DNA of 64,000 bases from Halodurantibacterium daqingensis (lineage in GTDB: Bacteria > Pseudomonadota > Alphaproteobacteria > Rhodobacterales > Rhodobacteraceae): positions 124,001 through 188,000 of the forward strand of contig NZ_JBHTFQ010000006.1 in assembly GCF_042666235.1 (NCBI RefSeq). The letters are read 5' to 3'. A program made the position numbers and the translations under genes. Shown one piece after another: positions 34,808 through 43,078 of the stretch (its first letter is position 1; each line of letters starts with the position of its first letter). The notes beneath the pieces were generated by a model, which ran no database searches, was not told the origin of the DNA, and worked only from the letters and a program-made list of their open reading frames with translations.

Positions 34808-35236
34808 TCAGGGAAAGGCAAAACGCGCCGCGATCCGGCGCGCCCAGGGTGCGGACAGAGGGCTTTCAACCACCCCATGCCCGCTGTAGGCGTGGACGAA
34901 TGTCGCCCCCGCTCCGATTTCAGCGGCAATGCCAAGATGCTTGGCAATGCCGTCACTCCGCATGCGGAACAAAAGCACGTCGCCCGGCGCGGCCGCAGCA
35001 TCGTCCTTCGGGATCAGATGGCGCAGCGCGGCCCGCATCAGAACCTCATCCCGGGCCGGTTCCGCCCAGTCAGGGCTATAGGGCGGGACGGATTCGGGCT
35101 CGGCGCCGTAAAGCGCGCGCCAGACCCCGCGCAGAAGCCCAAGACAATCCGCGCCCGCGCCCCGAGCCGAGGCCTGATGGCGATAGGGCGTGCCGATCCA
35201 GGCCCGCGCCTCGGCCAGCACAAGGGCACCGCTCAT
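34808..35236 (-). CDS. GTA gene 14, NlpC/P60 cell-wall peptidase
   Basis: A 142-residue NlpC/P60 peptidase. The nucleophile Cys31 is in GADCLGLLRG, and the catalytic His100 is in IAKHLGIAAEI. In Rhodobacter GTA this protein sits in the tail hub and opens the recipient's peptidoglycan for DNA entry. It is 11 bp from g15 and overlaps g13 by 4 bases (ATGA). Both catalytic residues are present, so it should be active. Confidence 0.94.
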   Translation of the reverse strand: MSGALVLAEARAWIGTPYRHQASARGAGADCLGLLRGVWRALYGAEPESVPPYSPDWAEPARDEVLMRAALRHLIPKDDAAAAPGDVLLFRMRSDGIAKHLGIAAEIGAGATFVHAYSGHGVVESPLSAPWARRIAARFAFP

Positions 35237-36105
35237 CGGAACAGGCTCCCGCCGTCGTTATGCCCGGCGCTCGTGGGATAGGACATCAGCCAGTCCTCCC
35301 CCGGGATATGCGGAAAGCCACGGAAATTCAGGAAGTTGTTGAACTTGAGCCTGCATGTCTCGGCCCGCTTGTCACAGCCGGCCTCCAGCCGCACCAGATC
35401 GCCCGCCGCAGCCGCCGTGCCCAGCGCCTGCCACAGGACGATCTCGCGCCCGTCCGGGCGACGCCGGTCGTTCTTGACCAGGGCGATCAGTCCGGCAGCC
35501 GGGCCCGAAAGCACCCGCAGCCGTCCACCCTCGAACCACCGGTCGTCGAACTCCTGCATCGGCGGCAACTGAAGCACCGTATCGCGCGCCGCTGACAGCG
35601 GCACTTCCGCCGCATAGCCCGGCCGCGTCAGATCAAAGCGGCACTGCCCATCGCCCAGAACAGCGGCGCATCCGCGCTGGAACACCCGCCCCTGCGGCTG
35701 GTTCAGCACCTCGGTCAGGCCGCGCAACTCGGCCCGGAACGCACCGCCCTGGCGCGAGATCTCGCCCAGCGACCCCTGAAAGATGAGCCGTCGTTCCTCG
35801 ACCGATGCCCAGTTCACCTGCCAGATGCGCACGTTGGCGCCGTCATAACGCCCGGCCAGGATGTCGGCCTCGGTCAGCCCCTCGTCGCTCAGCGCGCCAA
35901 AGCCCTCGGCATTGTCCACCGCAAGCCCGGTGCCCTGCTCGATCGCATGGGCCGTCATGCCGCTCCGGGCGCGAAAGATGATGCCGTCAAAGGCAAGATC
36001 GCCGTCATGGTCGGTGAATCCCATGATCTGCCCGTCGCGGCGCTCAAGCGCCCAGGCCCGGCAGACGGTGGTGGCACCGGTCTCCAGATGCTGACGCAGG
36101 GTCAT
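35233..36105 (-). CDS. GTA gene 13, DUF2163 tail hub protein
   Basis: A 290-residue protein of the DUF2163/BR0599-like phage family. An N-terminal beta-rich part (TTVCRAWALERRDGQIMGFTDHDGDL) is followed by a C-terminal domain with spaced cysteines in FQRGCAAVLGDGQCRFDL and AGCDKRAETCRLKF. Four such Cys residues in the GTA hub protein are thought to hold an iron-sulfur cluster. It joins the tail tube to the baseplate. It overlaps g12 and g14 by 4 bases each. Confidence 0.92.
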   Translation of the reverse strand: MTLRQHLETGATTVCRAWALERRDGQIMGFTDHDGDLAFDGIIFRARSGMTAHAIEQGTGLAVDNAEGFGALSDEGLTEADILAGRYDGANVRIWQVNWASVEERRLIFQGSLGEISRQGGAFRAELRGLTEVLNQPQGRVFQRGCAAVLGDGQCRFDLTRPGYAAEVPLSAARDTVLQLPPMQEFDDRWFEGGRLRVLSGPAAGLIALVKNDRRRPDGREIVLWQALGTAAAAGDLVRLEAGCDKRAETCRLKFNNFLNFRGFPHIPGEDWLMSYPTSAGHNDGGSLFR

Positions 36106-36734
36106 GTCCGCACCTCCAGCACCGGCACGTTCGGCACATCTCCGGCCTGAAAGCTCGCGACAGAGACATGGATCCGGTCGGTGTCGAAACGCACCGGCAC
36201 ATCGAATTCGAACCCCGCCGTCACCCGTGCCCCAAGGGCAGGCGGATCGACAAACTGCACCAGCCCCCGCAGCGTATCGACGCTGTAATGCACCCCTTCC
36301 CTCATCGGCAGCCCGCCCACCGCCACCCGCACTGTGCCTTCGACCGGCTTGGCGATCGGGCGAAGATAGGCCGCCGGGCCCGAGGCATAGGCCTTGCGCA
36401 GCGCAAAGCTGTCGCGCTGACCGTCGCCCACCCCCAGTTCCTGATCCTCGGGTGTGATCGGCTTGGATGCCGGGGCCGAACGGTAATCCGCCCAGTCCTT
36501 CCAGCGAAACCCGTGGATCTGCCCCTGACGCGCCTCGAAAAAGGCAATCAGCGTCTCCACATCGTCCAGGCTGCGCAGACCCATCCCCGCGTCATAGCGC
36601 CGGCGCGAATGGGCCCAGGGGGTATTCCGCTCTTCATGCCCGTTTGACAGCGCCACGATCTCGGTGCGCCGTTCCGGCCCGCCCACCGACCCGAACGAGA
36701 GGTTGGCAGGGAATCTGATTTCATGGAAAGCCAT
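36102..36734 (-). CDS. GTA gene 12, DUF2460 distal tail protein
   Basis: A 210-residue DUF2460 protein starting MAFHEIRFPANLSFGSVGGP, with RRRYDAGMGLRSLDDVETLIAFFEAR and the C-terminal FEFDVPVRFDTD. It is the distal tail protein that starts the baseplate. The start codon is immediately adjacent to the stop of the tape-measure gene. The frame is full length and undisturbed. Confidence 0.92.
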   Translation of the reverse strand: MAFHEIRFPANLSFGSVGGPERRTEIVALSNGHEERNTPWAHSRRRYDAGMGLRSLDDVETLIAFFEARQGQIHGFRWKDWADYRSAPASKPITPEDQELGVGDGQRDSFALRKAYASGPAAYLRPIAKPVEGTVRVAVGGLPMREGVHYSVDTLRGLVQFVDPPALGARVTAGFEFDVPVRFDTDRIHVSVASFQAGDVPNVPVLEVRT

Positions 36735-37388
36735 TCACCGGTTCCTTTGTCCGCGGCCCAGCGCCCGCGCCATCTGCGCGGCGATCTGGCTCTGACTGCG
36801 CTGGAAGCCCTGCACATCCGGGGTCTGCACGTTCATGACGATGCTCACCGGCCGCCCGCCCCCCTGGGCCTGAACCCCCAGCTTGCCATCCGGGCCGCGC
36901 GTCAGCGGCATGATCGCCTCGGGTCCGGCCTCGCCCATCAGGCCCCGGCCGCCCCGCATCGGGAACATCACCGGCCCGCTGACGATGCCCCCCTGCGCAA
37001 AGGGCATGACGCGCCCCTGCGTGAAGGCGCCGCCCTGAGCGAAAGGCATCACCCCCGAAACCGCTGCATTCAGCCCCTGCGCCAGCACCCCGCCCACCGC
37101 GTTCTGCACCGGACGCATCGCCACCGCATAGACCTGGTCGATCATCGTTCGCGCCACCTGCCGCAGCGCATCCGAAAGCCGCATCCCGTCGAAGATCACG
37201 CCGTCGAAGGCGCGGCGCAGCCCGCTGCCAAAGCTGGTGCTCAGCCGCGCCACCTCGCGGTCGGCAAAGACCATGCCCTCGCGCATACGGGCAAGCTCGC
37301 CCTCGAAGGCGGCCGTCACGGTGCTGGCGCCGCGCATCTGCTCTTCCAGCGCGGCGATCTGGTCGCTCAGCACGTCAAAATCACTCAT
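36735..37388 (-). CDS. GTA gene 11, short tail tape measure protein
   Basis: A 217-residue tape measure protein: helical N terminus (VLSDQIAALEEQMRG), a central Ala/Gly/Met-rich hydrophobic stretch (PFAQGGAFTQGRVMPFAQGG repeats) and GLMGEAGPEAIMPLTRGPDG, a signature of phage tape measures. It sets tail length and crosses the recipient membrane. The very short length compared with the 600 or more residues of typical siphophages is a hallmark of GTAs. It overlaps g10.1 by 8 bases. Confidence 0.92.
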   Translation of the reverse strand: MSDFDVLSDQIAALEEQMRGASTVTAAFEGELARMREGMVFADREVARLSTSFGSGLRRAFDGVIFDGMRLSDALRQVARTMIDQVYAVAMRPVQNAVGGVLAQGLNAAVSGVMPFAQGGAFTQGRVMPFAQGGIVSGPVMFPMRGGRGLMGEAGPEAIMPLTRGPDGKLGVQAQGGGRPVSIVMNVQTPDVQGFQRSQSQIAAQMARALGRGQRNR

Positions 37389-37650
37389 CGCTCACCTCTG
37401 TGGAATGTGTCGGATCCGACGGGGCCGAAGGCCCTGCCCCGGGTGCTGCCGGCGCGATGCCGGGTCCCGGGCCATCGGGCCAGGCGGCGGCAAGCTCTTC
37501 AAGCCGCGCGCGGTTCAGGGCGGGCGGTCCGCCATCCAGCCCCAGCATGATCAGCAGATCGGCCGGGGTCAGCTGCCAGAACTCGGCCGGGGTCAGCCCC
37601 AGATCCCGCAGCCCCGCGCGCATCAGGCCCCGCCAGTCCAGCGTTCTCAT
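37381..37650 (-). CDS. GTA gene 10.1, rcc01693-type tail assembly protein
   Basis: An 89-residue protein with DWRGLMRAGLRDLGLTP, AEFWQLTPADLLIMLGL and a Pro/Gly-rich tail. The first part matches the small tail chaperone family found between gp10 and the tape measure in GTAs and relatives. It overlaps both neighbours by 4 and 8 bases. The likely role is as a chaperone for the tape measure during tail assembly. Confidence 0.88.
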   Translation of the reverse strand: MRTLDWRGLMRAGLRDLGLTPAEFWQLTPADLLIMLGLDGGPPALNRARLEELAAAWPDGPGPGIAPAAPGAGPSAPSDPTHSTEVSDE

Positions 37651-37961
37651 TGCGGCACCGAAAAGGCCCGGGCCAGAAGCTCGGCCGCGACCCGGGCGGC
37701 CTCGAACGGGCCACCCCGGATCTCGGCCGTGCGCAGCGCCTCGGCGGTGCCGGTCCAGCCGCCGCCGCGCAATCCCGCCACGATCAGCGCCAGAACGTCA
37801 CGGGTGGAAAAGGCGCCGGTCTCGAACCGCTCCACCAGATCGATCAGCCCGCCAGCCTCCAGCGCCGCCTCAAGCTCGGCCAGCGCCCCAAGGGTCAGAC
37901 GGCACACGTGGCGCTGGCCGTCCAGCCAGATCGCCACCTCTCCTGCCAAAGGGTTCGCCAT
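37647..37961 (-). CDS. GTA gene 10, tail assembly chaperone
   Basis: A 104-residue GTA_gp10 protein: MANPLAGEVAIWLDGQRHV, RLTLGALAELEAALEAGGL and FSTRDVLALIVAGLRGGG. The short helical fold fits a tail assembly chaperone that precedes the tape measure. Its start touches the g9 stop by one base, and its end overlaps g10.1 by 4 bases. There is no sign of the programmed frameshift used by lambda-type gpG/gpGT. Confidence 0.9.
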   Translation of the reverse strand: MANPLAGEVAIWLDGQRHVCRLTLGALAELEAALEAGGLIDLVERFETGAFSTRDVLALIVAGLRGGGWTGTAEALRTAEIRGGPFEAARVAAELLARAFSVPQ

Positions 37962-38374
37962 CAGATCGCCACGAAGCTCAGCGCCCCGGCCGAGGCGAGG
38001 CTCATCTCATAGCTCGCCTCCCCGTTGTGACTGCCGGAATACTCGATGCCGGTGATCTGGAACGGCCCCTGAACGATCCCGAAATGCGGGATGATCACCT
38101 GAAAGGCCGGCGTTTCGCCGTCAAAGAAGATCTGGCGTGCGCGTTCATCGGTATTGGCATCGCGGAACACCCCCGATCCGGAAATCGAGGCCGATTTCAT
38201 TCCCGCGCCCCCCAGCAGTTCCCGCCAGCCGCCCTGGCTTTCAAGGCTGGTGACATCCACCGTTTCTGCGTTGAAGCTCACCCGCGTGGCGCGCAGCCCC
38301 GCGATGGTCTCGAACTGGCCGTCGCCGGTCAGGTCGATCTTGATCAGCAAATCCTTGCCGTTCTGGGCACCCAT
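37961..38374 (-). CDS. GTA gene 9, major tail tube protein
   Basis: A 137-residue tail tube protein: MGAQNGKDLLIKIDLTGDGQ, RATRVSFNAETVDVTSLES and ARQIFFDGETPAFQVIIP. The beta-sandwich pattern is that of phage TP901-1-type major tail proteins. Many copies stack to make the tail. The ATG at 38374 is chosen because ggag lies 6 bases upstream; an ATG at 38380 abuts the ggag too closely. Confidence 0.93.
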   Translation of the reverse strand: MGAQNGKDLLIKIDLTGDGQFETIAGLRATRVSFNAETVDVTSLESQGGWRELLGGAGMKSASISGSGVFRDANTDERARQIFFDGETPAFQVIIPHFGIVQGPFQITGIEYSGSHNGEASYEMSLASAGALSFVAI

Positions 38375-38409
38375 GGCCATCTCCTGCACTTGAAATCCGT
38401 TTCGGCGCG

Positions 38410-38820
38410 TCAGACGCGCCAATCTTCCACGCGGGCGCGGAAGGTCAGGTCGATCCGGCGCCCGCCGTCCGTGCGCCGCGCCACCGCCTTCACAAAGCTC
38501 AGCCCCACAAGCCGGCCGCGGCTCAGGGCCAGATCGGCGCCGACCAACGCATCGGAAACCGCTGCCGCCGCATCCTTGGCACGCTGGAACCCCGCCGCGT
38601 CACTGACGACCGAGACGACGAACCGATGCTCGGCCCCGCCGCCCGTGCCGTCCGAGGCATCGCGCACCTCTTCGGGGCCAAGGGCGACATAGGTTCCGTT
38701 GGCCTGGCCCGCCGGCATGGCATCATGCACCGCGCCATCGACCAGCGCCTCAAGGGCCTCGTCCGCCAGCAGCCGCTGGAATACCGCGGCCTGCAGCGCT
38801 GCCGCACAGCCATAGCTCAT
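38410..38820 (-). CDS. GTA gene 8, DUF3168 tail terminator
   Basis: A 136-residue DUF3168 protein: MSYGCAAALQAAVFQRLLAD, a central beta part with FVVSVVSDAAGFQRAKDAA, and a C-terminal strand ending RIDLTFRARVEDWRV. It caps the head-proximal end of the tail tube. It overlaps g7 by 4 bases (ATGA). The length and order match the GTA prototype. Confidence 0.9.
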   Translation of the reverse strand: MSYGCAAALQAAVFQRLLADEALEALVDGAVHDAMPAGQANGTYVALGPEEVRDASDGTGGGAEHRFVVSVVSDAAGFQRAKDAAAAVSDALVGADLALSRGRLVGLSFVKAVARRTDGGRRIDLTFRARVEDWRV

Positions 38821-39155
38821 CGCGCCACCTCCTCATGGGCAAGGCAGGTCAGATAACGGCCCGCCGCATCGCGTTCGGAGACCGAGAGGATGCGGAACAC
38901 CCGCAATCCGTCGCGGAACCGCTGCCCCGGACGTGGCCGCGAGGGGGCCCCGATCGGCGCCCCGCGCACGGTGATCCGCCAGGGCACCATCGACAGCGTG
39001 ACGATATCCGCCACCCTCTCGCGCCCCGATCCGGCCACGATCTCGGCCCACAGCGTTCCCAGCGGCTCCCAGCTTTCGGCAAAGCCACCGGCACCGTCGG
39101 GCAGATGCACCGGCTCTTCCAGAACCATCGCCTGACGCAGGTTGACCGGCTTCAT
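38817..39155 (-). CDS. GTA gene 7, head-tail adaptor (stopper)
   Basis: A 112-residue head-tail adaptor: MKPVNLRQAMVLEEPVHLPDG, WEPLGTLWAEIVAGSGRE and RVFRILSVSERDAAGRYLTC. It closes the capsid and binds the tail. The ATG at 39155 overlaps the g6 stop by 4 bases, which fixes the start; the longer open frame upstream is not protein-like. Confidence 0.9.
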   Translation of the reverse strand: MKPVNLRQAMVLEEPVHLPDGAGGFAESWEPLGTLWAEIVAGSGRERVADIVTLSMVPWRITVRGAPIGAPSRPRPGQRFRDGLRVFRILSVSERDAAGRYLTCLAHEEVAR

Positions 39156-39736
39156 CGCCCCGCCCCCCCGAAGGTGCGCACCGTGCGCCAGCGTTCGACC
39201 AGCGCCTGCACCGCCGCGGGCATGGCGCCGGTGCCGGGGCGGTCCTCGTAATACTGCGCCGCCAGCATCAGCGTTGCCTGCCGCAGATCGGCGGGCACAT
39301 CGGTCCAGGCGCCGAACCCGGCCAGAAGCCCGATCCGCACTGCACCGCCCGTCGGGATCCCCGGAAGGATGAAACCGGTGGCAACCAGCTTCGGCCGGTG
39401 CATGTCGCGCAACAGCCGCCAGCGCTCGGGCGGGATGCTCCGCTCGGTGCCGTGGCGATCCAGGGTCAGCACCGCGCTGACCTCGACCACCGGCGCCACC
39501 GGCAGCGCCTGAGCCCCGGCCTCGCGCCATTCGGCCAGCTCCAGTTCAAAACTCCGCTGCAACAGCACCTTGGCCGTGCGCGCCTCGATCGCGGCGATGG
39601 CGGCCCGCAGATGGGCGCGCAACAGGCCGTCCTGCACCGCGCCATCGGCAAAGCCCGATCCCAGACGCAGATGCTCCTTGAATTCCTCGACAGGCAGGGC
39701 CGCGTCGGCCACCGCGCTCAGCTCGCTCAACATCAT
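39152..39736 (-). CDS. GTA gene 6, head-tail connector
   Basis: A 194-residue gp6-like connector: PVEEFKEHLRLGSGFADGAVQD, LRAAIAAIEARTAKVLLQRSFEL and PADLRQATLMLAAQYYEDR. It binds below the portal as the first connector ring. A long inverted repeat lies between it and the capsid gene upstream (39765-39823), the only large spacer inside the GTA gene run apart from short gaps. Confidence 0.92.
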   Translation of the reverse strand: MMLSELSAVADAALPVEEFKEHLRLGSGFADGAVQDGLLRAHLRAAIAAIEARTAKVLLQRSFELELAEWREAGAQALPVAPVVEVSAVLTLDRHGTERSIPPERWRLLRDMHRPKLVATGFILPGIPTGGAVRIGLLAGFGAWTDVPADLRQATLMLAAQYYEDRPGTGAMPAAVQALVERWRTVRTFGGAGR

Positions 39737-39764
39737 GGTTTTCTCCGCCTCGTGGGAAAGTCGT

Positions 39765-39823
39765 GCGCGTGCCCCGGCCCGCTCGGACGGGGAGGATTCA
39801 GCTAGCCGGACCAGGGCACGCGC
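39765..39823 (-). promoter_or_regulatory. Inverted repeat between GTA capsid gene and g6
   Basis: Perfect 10-bp arms gcgcgtgccc (39765-39774) and gggcacgcgc (39814-39823) enclose about 40 nt. It lies 31 bp downstream of the capsid stop on the transcribed strand and has no T-run. It may slow RNA decay or limit read-through so that capsid mRNA exceeds that of tail genes. Confidence 0.55.
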
Positions 39824-39853
39824 GCCCCCCGCCCAAGGACGGGGGATCAGCGA

Positions 39854-41044
39854 TCAGTTCGCCGCGAACTTCAGCAGCTTGATGGCGGCAAAGTCGCTCA
39901 CGTCACCGCCGACACGCTTGGAGGCATAGAACAGCACATGCGGCTTGGCCGAGAACGGGTCGCGCAGCACCCGCAGGTCGGGGCGGTCCGCGACGGTATA
40001 GCCGGCGGTGAAATCCCCGAAGGCGATGGCAAAGGTGCCGGCGGCGATATCGGGCATGTCCTCGGCGATCAGGACCGGATAGCCCATCAGCCGCGCCGGC
40101 TGTTCGGCGGCCAGCCCGTCCGACCACAGGAACCGCCCGTCGGCATCCTTCATCTTGCGCACCGCACCCGCGGTTTTCGAGTTCATCACGAAGGTCGCAT
40201 TGGCGCGGTAGGTGGCATTGAGCGCATAAACCAGATCAACGATGGCGTCCGAGGCGCTGATCGTCGCAAAGTCGCCATTGTTGCCGGTGGCGATATAGCC
40301 CAGCTTGCCCCAGCTCCACTGCTGCTCCGCAACCTTCGGATGGGCCAGGAACCCCTTGGGCTTGTCCTGCCCGTCGCCGTTGACAAAGGCTGCGGCCTCG
40401 GCGCGGGCGAACTTGTCGGCGATGCGGCCGGCCAGCCAGCCCTCGATGTCGAAGGCGCTGTCGTCCAGCAGACGCTGGCTTGCCTTGGGCATGGCCGAAA
40501 GCTCGTGCAGCGGGATAGAGATGCGTTCGATCACCGGCGTGTCGCTTTCCGCCACCGGCCCGCTTTCCGAGGCCCAGCCCGACCCCATGTCGGAATGATC
40601 GACCAGCACGTCAAAGCTCGTGGCCTCGACCGTCACCACATTGGCGATGGCCCGGATCGAGGCGGTCGATTTCAGCACCGAGCGGATGGTGTCGGCGGTC
40701 TGCGGATCGACAAGATAGCCACCCTCGGCGGCCACCGCCGTATTCAGCCCCTTGCCCTCCAGCACCAGGGCGCGCAGCCCGTCGTCATCGCCATTGCGCA
40801 GATAGGCATCGAACGCCTTCTGATGCGGCGCGGCGGCCTCGGTGGCGCCGGAAAGCGCGGGGCGGGCAAAGGCGATGGTCTTGCGGTCCAGCATGGTCAC
40901 TCGCTCTTCCTGTTGTTTGAGCTTCGATTGAACGTCGGTTTGAAAGGCTTTGAGTTCGTTCAGAAATCCGTCCAGCGCGGCTTTGACCTCGCGCGGTTCT
41001 GCGGGCATGGCGTCGCCGGCCCGGGACTTGGTCTCGGTTCTCAT
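39854..41044 (-). CDS. GTA gene 5, HK97-fold major capsid protein
   Basis: A 396-residue capsid protein. An N-terminal coiled, charged delta domain (about residues 18-55, KAALDGFLNELKAFQTDVQ) is removed by the gp4 protease in the prototype. The HK97 body follows: NTAVAAEGGYLVDPQTADTI, LPLHE-like LHELSAMPKASQRLLDDS, GDFTAGYTVADRPDL. It builds the procapsid shell. The start at MRTETKSRAG has cggag upstream. The frame is intact. Confidence 0.95.
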   Translation of the reverse strand: MRTETKSRAGDAMPAEPREVKAALDGFLNELKAFQTDVQSKLKQQEERVTMLDRKTIAFARPALSGATEAAAPHQKAFDAYLRNGDDDGLRALVLEGKGLNTAVAAEGGYLVDPQTADTIRSVLKSTASIRAIANVVTVEATSFDVLVDHSDMGSGWASESGPVAESDTPVIERISIPLHELSAMPKASQRLLDDSAFDIEGWLAGRIADKFARAEAAAFVNGDGQDKPKGFLAHPKVAEQQWSWGKLGYIATGNNGDFATISASDAIVDLVYALNATYRANATFVMNSKTAGAVRKMKDADGRFLWSDGLAAEQPARLMGYPVLIAEDMPDIAAGTFAIAFGDFTAGYTVADRPDLRVLRDPFSAKPHVLFYASKRVGGDVSDFAAIKLLKFAAN

Positions 41045-41067
41045 GTCATCTCCGTTGATGGTGAAAA

Positions 41068-41604
41068 TCAGATCGTGGCGCGCAGCTCGGCCAGCGCCCG
41101 GGCGGCAGCATCGAAGGCTGCCGCCACCTCCGGCACGGGCGCGGCCTTGGCCCCCACCCGTGCGGTGCTCAGCATCGGGAATGTCACCAGCGACACTTCC
41201 CACAGGTCCAGTTCCAGAAGGCGCCGCCCGCCACCCGATTTCTCGGCCCGCCGCACCCGATAGCCGATGGACAGCCCGTCGAGCGCCCCGGCCCCGATCA
41301 GCGCCGCCGCCTCGCGTCCCCGCGCCACCTCGGGCAGAAGTCGGCCGCGAACGTAAAGCCCCCGATCATCCTCGCGCACCTCGTCCCAGATGCCGATCGG
41401 CTGTGCGGGATCATGCTGCCACAGCATCTTGACCCGCCGCCCCGCCGCCGCGAGCGTGGCAAGCGAGGCCGCATAGGCGCCCCGCTCCACCACATCCCCG
41501 CCCTGGTCGCGCTGGCCGAACAGGCTTGCATAGCCTTCGATCAGCGCCTCCCCCGTCACCACCAGCCCTGCCTCGGGCCGGTGGAACTTGTGTTCCAGCT
41601 CCAT
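41068..41604 (-). CDS. GTA gene 4, HK97-type prohead protease
   Basis: A 178-residue protease: EALIEGYASLFGQRDQGGDVV, catalytic His in MLWQHDPAQPIG, and catalytic Ser in LDGLSIGYRVRRAE. It cuts the capsid delta domain during maturation. It is 23 bp from the capsid start and 9 bp from g3.5. The catalytic pair is present, so it is probably active. Confidence 0.93.
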   Translation of the reverse strand: MELEHKFHRPEAGLVVTGEALIEGYASLFGQRDQGGDVVERGAYAASLATLAAAGRRVKMLWQHDPAQPIGIWDEVREDDRGLYVRGRLLPEVARGREAAALIGAGALDGLSIGYRVRRAEKSGGGRRLLELDLWEVSLVTFPMLSTARVGAKAAPVPEVAAAFDAAARALAELRATI

Positions 41605-41613
41605 CGCTCTCTC

Positions 41614-41850
41614 CTACTGCACGATCAGCGATTGCACGCCCTGGGCGAGGATCACCGCCACCACCCCGTAAACGGCCAGCCAAAGCCGCTTTTCCAGCCG
41701 CTCCAGCGTCGCCTCCATCTGCTGCAACCGGTATTCGAGCCCGGCCCAGCGTTCCTCTGCGACCCGTTCGTTCGCCTCGATCCGGGCGGATGCGGCATCG
41801 AATGAATCGTAGAGATAGCGCGACCCGCCCGTGGGCCGCCGCGTGCTCAT
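41614..41850 (-). CDS. GTA gene 3.5, head formation protein
   Basis: A 78-residue protein with a charged coiled-coil N-terminal part (YDSFDAASARIEANERVAEE, ALEYRLQQMEATLERL-like) and one C-terminal transmembrane helix (LWLAVYGVVAVILAQGVQSL). It fits the small GTA protein (rcc01685 type) between portal and protease genes that is needed for head formation. It overlaps the portal gene by 4 bases. Membrane anchoring suggests head assembly starts at the membrane. Confidence 0.88.
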   Translation of the reverse strand: MSTRRPTGGSRYLYDSFDAASARIEANERVAEERWAGLEYRLQQMEATLERLEKRLWLAVYGVVAVILAQGVQSLIVQ

Positions 41851-43013
41851 TCCTCCTCCGCCAGCCGCGGCAGGCCCAGAAGCACCCGCTTCTCGGCCTG
41901 GGTCAGGAAGGTCGCCTCACCGACCCGGCGCCATTGCTGGTCCCGCTCGACCGCCAGCGCCGGCACCTGGTCCAGATCGGGCCGCAGCTCCACATCCGCC
42001 CCCGCGAACCCCGACAGCCAGTGCGACACCGCCGCCGCGACGCGGGTGACCAAGGGCACCACCGTCAGGCGATAGAAGGCGCGGTTGGCCTCCTGATAAT
42101 TCGCATAGGTCGCGTCGCCGGTGATCCCCAGCAGCATCGGCGGCACCCCGAAGGCGATGGCGATTTCGCGCGCGGCCGCCTCCTTGGTCTGCTGGAACTC
42201 CATGTCCGATGGGCTGAACCCCATCGGCTTCCAGTCCAGCCCGCCCTCCAGCAGCATCGGCCGGCCGGCGTTGCGCGCGCCCTGATGGTGCATCTCCATC
42301 TCCATCACCAGCCGGTCATACTGATCCTGGCTCAGCGCGGCCTGCCCGTCGGCGCCCTTGTAGATGATCGCGCCCGAGGGCCGCGCGGCATTGTCCAGCA
42401 GCGCCTTCGACCAGCGCGAGGCCGCGTTGTGCACATCCACCGCCGTCGCCGCCGCCTGCATTGGCGAAAAGCCATAGTGGTCGTCCTGAGGATGGAAACT
42501 GCGGATATGGCAGATCGGCGTGCCGGCGCTCATGTCAAACCGGTGTTTTCGACTGCCGACGCTGTAGTCATAGCCTATCGGCCAGCCATCCGCCCCGGGC
42601 ACCACCGCCATCCGGTCCGAGCGCAGCACATGCAGCTCGCCCGGGAAACCCTCGCCCACCGCCTCGAGATAGCCGTTGCCGGACAGCAGAAGCTGCCCGT
42701 AAAGCGCCTCGAACAGTTCGGCCTTGCCCTGTGCCGGGTTGGGGCGGCGAATGAGGTCCAGCACCGGATGCGCCTCATAGCGGCGTTCGCAATCCTGCAA
42801 CACCAGGGGCAGTGCGGCCGCGGCCTCGGCGATCAGCTTGACCGCGCGGAACCCTACCGGGTTGCCCTGAAACCCGGTCCGCGTGAGGGAAACCGTATCG
42901 CGCGGCGTCCAGGCGACGCTGCGCCCGACGCTGCCCCAGGCCACCACCGGCCCGGTCGCGCTGGCCTTGCGCTCGGGCGGCCCGGCCACCTCGCGCTTCA
43001 GAAAATCGAACAT
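41847..43013 (-). CDS. GTA gene 3, HK97-type portal protein
   Basis: A 388-residue portal: MFDFLKREVAGPPERK at the start, NPVGFRAVKLIAEAAAALPLV, SPMQAAATAVDVHNAASRW and GVPPMLLGITGDATYANYQEA. The dodecameric ring forms the DNA entry and exit channel. The ATG at 43013 is fixed by aaggag 6 bases upstream. The length matches the HK97 portal family. Confidence 0.94.
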   Translation of the reverse strand: MFDFLKREVAGPPERKASATGPVVAWGSVGRSVAWTPRDTVSLTRTGFQGNPVGFRAVKLIAEAAAALPLVLQDCERRYEAHPVLDLIRRPNPAQGKAELFEALYGQLLLSGNGYLEAVGEGFPGELHVLRSDRMAVVPGADGWPIGYDYSVGSRKHRFDMSAGTPICHIRSFHPQDDHYGFSPMQAAATAVDVHNAASRWSKALLDNAARPSGAIIYKGADGQAALSQDQYDRLVMEMEMHHQGARNAGRPMLLEGGLDWKPMGFSPSDMEFQQTKEAAAREIAIAFGVPPMLLGITGDATYANYQEANRAFYRLTVVPLVTRVAAAVSHWLSGFAGADVELRPDLDQVPALAVERDQQWRRVGEATFLTQAEKRVLLGLPRLAEEE

Positions 43014-43078
43014 GCCCAACTCCTTGCTTCGACAGTGGCCAAGAAAAAGCCCGCCGGCAGAACCGGCGGGCCATCCCG

